Shown piece by piece: positions 61,071 through 64,000 of a DNA stretch of 64,000 bases. This DNA comes from Marisa cornuarietis. Taxonomy: Eukaryota; Mollusca; Gastropoda; Architaenioglossa; Ampullariidae. Every line of letters starts with the position of its first letter. Positions within the stretch are counted from its first letter, which is position 1. Below the pieces are notes generated by a model. That model made no database searches and had not been told where the DNA came from. It saw nothing but the letters and a program-made list of their open reading frames with translations. The stretch lies in assembly GCA_004794655.1 (NCBI GenBank), contig SMMW01000080.1:124001-188000 (forward strand), given 5' to 3'. The position numbers and the translations under genes are program-made.

Positions 61071-64000
61071 TGAAGTCTGTCGACCTCTTCAATACCTTCA
61101 GACTTTGCTAAACACAGTCACATATTCGACCTATGTCCTGCTAAGAACACCCTTTATCCTGACAGCATGCCAAAGAACATACCAGTATGTGAGGACTTTT
61201 GAAGTCATAAGACCGGCTTTAATATTTTGTGGCTTGCGAACTTTATTTATTCAGAAATAAATATGAAGAAATTTTTTCGGAGCAGAAGCATGCGAATGTT
61301 AATATTAAAGTAAATTACGCAGAGTCTTTCATCTCGAAATTATCACATCTTACAACAAAACTGGAATCCAGCTTATACACATGCCTCTGGTACAGACCTC
61401 AAAAAGGCTTCTAATTTTTTTTTATAATTTGGGGAAAACTATTCACTGGTTTGAAACTGATATTCAGTTACGTTTCATCATATATGTTTCGCTGCTTATC
61501 AGATCCTGGAGCTTTTTAAGCCTTAATTTTAAACTACACCAAAACGTTTGCTATTAAGCTTTTGATTCCTTTTAACTTTGATGTTTTACAGAGGGTGTTC
61601 AGTGCGGTGTATTTTGAAAAGGTAGCGAAAGCATTAGATTATATGAAATGTGTACAAACATGCTGATTAAATGTCTTAACGATATTTCTTCTAAATTTTC
61701 GTGAATCTGTCTAAGCTTCAACATCCACCTTGGTCTCGATAAGCACATATGAACTTAAACCCTATTTATTTAACTCTATAAAATATGATTTGGCATTGTC
61801 GTTTTGATCAATTTAATACACTATAATATTATGCTTAAGTGCATTAATAGTATATTTACAATTATGCATGGTACGTAGGTAGGCCTTTAATAATCCCTCC
61901 TTATTTTACCACGCAACACAACAGTTAAAGCAGACAGGCCTATTTTCACTGTTGTGGTGAGTTACTTTCTACAGCAGTCCTTTCTTTCACAGATTGGCAT
62001 GAAGAGACATAATGCTGAAGTGAGTTTGTCGAGGACATACCCATCATTTACTTGGTACGTGGGTTAATTGAGACCAGGGTATGGAGCTTGGCACGGAAGA
62101 ATGGAGTGAATTATTACTCCATCCACCACTGTTACAGTCTTCAAAGCGCGCGCTGCTTCATCTTCGTCTTTCACCGACACATTTTTCTTTTTTTTTTTTG
62201 TTGTTGTTCTTGTTTTTGTGTTACACGCGTGAAAACCTTCACTACCTTCTTTTAGGACAAGAGATAAAGGGGTGATGATGATGCCTTCTCTGTCTAGACT
62301 GAACAAGCGATTGAGCACACTTTGAGTTCCTGAGGAAAGATGAACCGTTAACCTGCTCGCTGCTGGATGCCACAACAGCTACACAACTTCGATGCAAACT
62401 GCAAACCACGTTGAAACGGTGCTACTATTTATAACATTTATTGTTTTGTATCAACGATGCGTTTTATGATGGTTAATCAATTTATACAACCATTCAATAA
62501 GAAGCTGCAATTACACGTAATATTTGCTTCATATAGGCAACAAAGCGTATTTTTCATTTTACTGCCGGTCGGTAAATCAATCGCTAGTTTTTCTAGCGTT
62601 TCGTCACATGAACACACAGCAATTGATTTATCATGGATTAAGTGTCCTATAAAACTAGATAAGTATCGTCGTGATCACGATCATCATTGTTATCGATGAC
62701 GTCATTATTATCAGCACCGCTACAAGTTATTAAGTTCAAACTTTGACAGGTGGTACATACTATCACCAAACCTGTCAACATGCAGTGAGTGTTTTGTCAC
62801 AATCAATCCATGGTCATATAGACGAGATCTGTTTAGGTCATGGCTCAACGGTTTAACGAACATTCTTTCAACAAGAACAACGGAAACCTGTCATAAACTG
62901 TGATATTTATTTCAAAATAAGAATTAGACAATTGTGAAACCTTACTCAAGCTTTCTTTCTTTTAACATTTAATCATCCAGTATTTTAATCTTATTTTTTT
63001 AATTATTGAATGAAAATTGGTTAAGCCATGGCTAAAAATGGCTTTTCGTAGGCAAGTGAACTGTACGGTGAGTCATTTAAACTAGGGTGGTAGCATCAGT
63101 GCAGCACCCACATATTTAGTTCCGACTCTAGCTGTCAATTTACTTCATTGGCGAGAAATCATAGTATAAGGGTTATAATCAGCTTTAGAACAAAGAGAAC
63201 AGTTCATAAACCGACTGCACTCTTTGGAAAATGAACTGACAGCTACGTATAGCACACGACATATGGCGATCCCATTCAGACCTGGCGGCCTGAGCCGACC
63301 CACATTCAAAACCCGATATTTCCGTCTGGGAGCGGCGTTGGAGATGTGCGCTGAACTTCTTGGAGTGACAAGCACTCACAGTATGTGTGCACTAGGTGTA
63401 CGTGAGGGTTTTATACCGGTGTGGCCACATTTGCGGAAGTGGGTTAGTCACAGGCAACTGCTTCATAACGTAGAGAATAACAAGAGAAAACACCGAAGTG
63501 GACGTACAACATCAGGATGGCAAAAATGTCATTTGATACAATGATTTACTGAACGAAAGAATTTATATAAGGTTTCAATCAAACTGACATATCTAGAATA
63601 CCAAGCAACAGATTTGAGACATTTTTGCGGTTTTAATGACCCATCAGTATCTCCCGCGACACTTAATCGCGTTTCTTTTGATACTAAGGGGTAGAGGGGA
63701 GAAACTAGAATCATCATAAATCAAGTATGTCTTCGAGTCGTAAAACCATGGACACGAGCCAGTCAAGCTCTAATCTTTAGTGTTGTAAAAGAAGACGGAA
63801 TAAGATTAGGATATTCTCAGCCCCTTGCAACATTATCTGTCCCCCGTTTTGCCGATTTCCTCTTTTTTTTGCGGGATCGCGTTTCTACAACACATGAACG
63901 ATGTGCAGAAAGCTGTTAAAAAAGAAGGAAGTTTTAGTTTAAAAGTTTCAGGTTGTTGTCCTTAAAAACATCAACTTCATTTACTCACGTCAGGTGGTTT
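61071..64000. other. Non-coding stretch to the window edge, no gene recognised
   Basis: Open frames near 63.2-63.5 kb (both strands) match no family I know and lack splice support. A TTGTTGTTGTT simple run lies near 62197-62208. Nothing else could be supported. Confidence 0.4.

Noticed and set aside
63145..63544. 106-codon plus-strand frame and antisense partners
   Set aside because: No homology recognised, no splice sites, and both strands are open over the same stretch, which points to composition rather than coding.

Overview
The window is animal nuclear DNA. It is AT-rich, and its genes are cut into many short exons by GT-AG introns (two appear to be GC-AG). Five protein-coding genes can be assembled exon by exon from reading-frame continuity and splice signals. 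The rest is introns, long 3' regions and a varied set of decayed transposons. The gene set and the LINE/SINE/MITE remnants suggest a lophotrochozoan, most likely a gastropod mollusc. That organism call is inference; no species can be named from the sequence alone.

Left part (1-31 kb) is compact and gene-dense, with alternating strands. An importin-alpha gene (KPNA1/5/6 type, minus, 1203-9285, leader exon near 11.7 kb) lies head-to-head with MIX23/CCDC58 (plus, 11962-14914). MIX23 lies tail-to-tail with a FAM162-family mitochondrial membrane protein (minus, 17091-18527). FAM162 lies head-to-head with ZUP1/ZUFSP, a zinc-finger deubiquitinase (plus, 19591-27915). The combination is notable. In human, KPNA1, FAM162A and CCDC58 are neighbours on 3q21 and KPNA5, FAM162B and ZUP1 are neighbours on 6q22 (from memory), so this window looks like the unduplicated ancestral linkage. 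A pair of possible terminal exons of unknown affiliation lies at 30.65-31.03 kb.

Middle part (34.7-43.9 kb, minus) holds one gene for a secreted protein of about 495 residues: a signal peptide, a short basic linker, then nine consecutive pleiotrophin/midkine-like cysteine repeats. Each repeat is one exon, and every intron from the first repeat onward is in phase 1. Its first coding exon opens with a splice acceptor four bases before the ATG, so an untranslated leader exon and the promoter should lie further right.

Right part (44-64 kb) shows no convincing complete gene. It holds a degenerate LINE reverse-transcriptase copy, LINE tails, a Mutator-like remnant with repeated terminal motifs, tRNA-derived SINEs, two copies of a palindromic MITE, a fold-back element, a CRE-containing minisatellite, and a few isolated splice-flanked open segments that could be exons.

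Functionally the genes do not form a pathway. Importin-alpha is a nuclear import adaptor, MIX23 and FAM162 are mitochondrial, ZUP1 cleaves K63-linked ubiquitin chains in genome maintenance, and the repeat protein is predicted to be an extracellular heparin-binding factor. Their arrangement implies two shared divergent promoter regions and one shared convergent polyadenylation zone.
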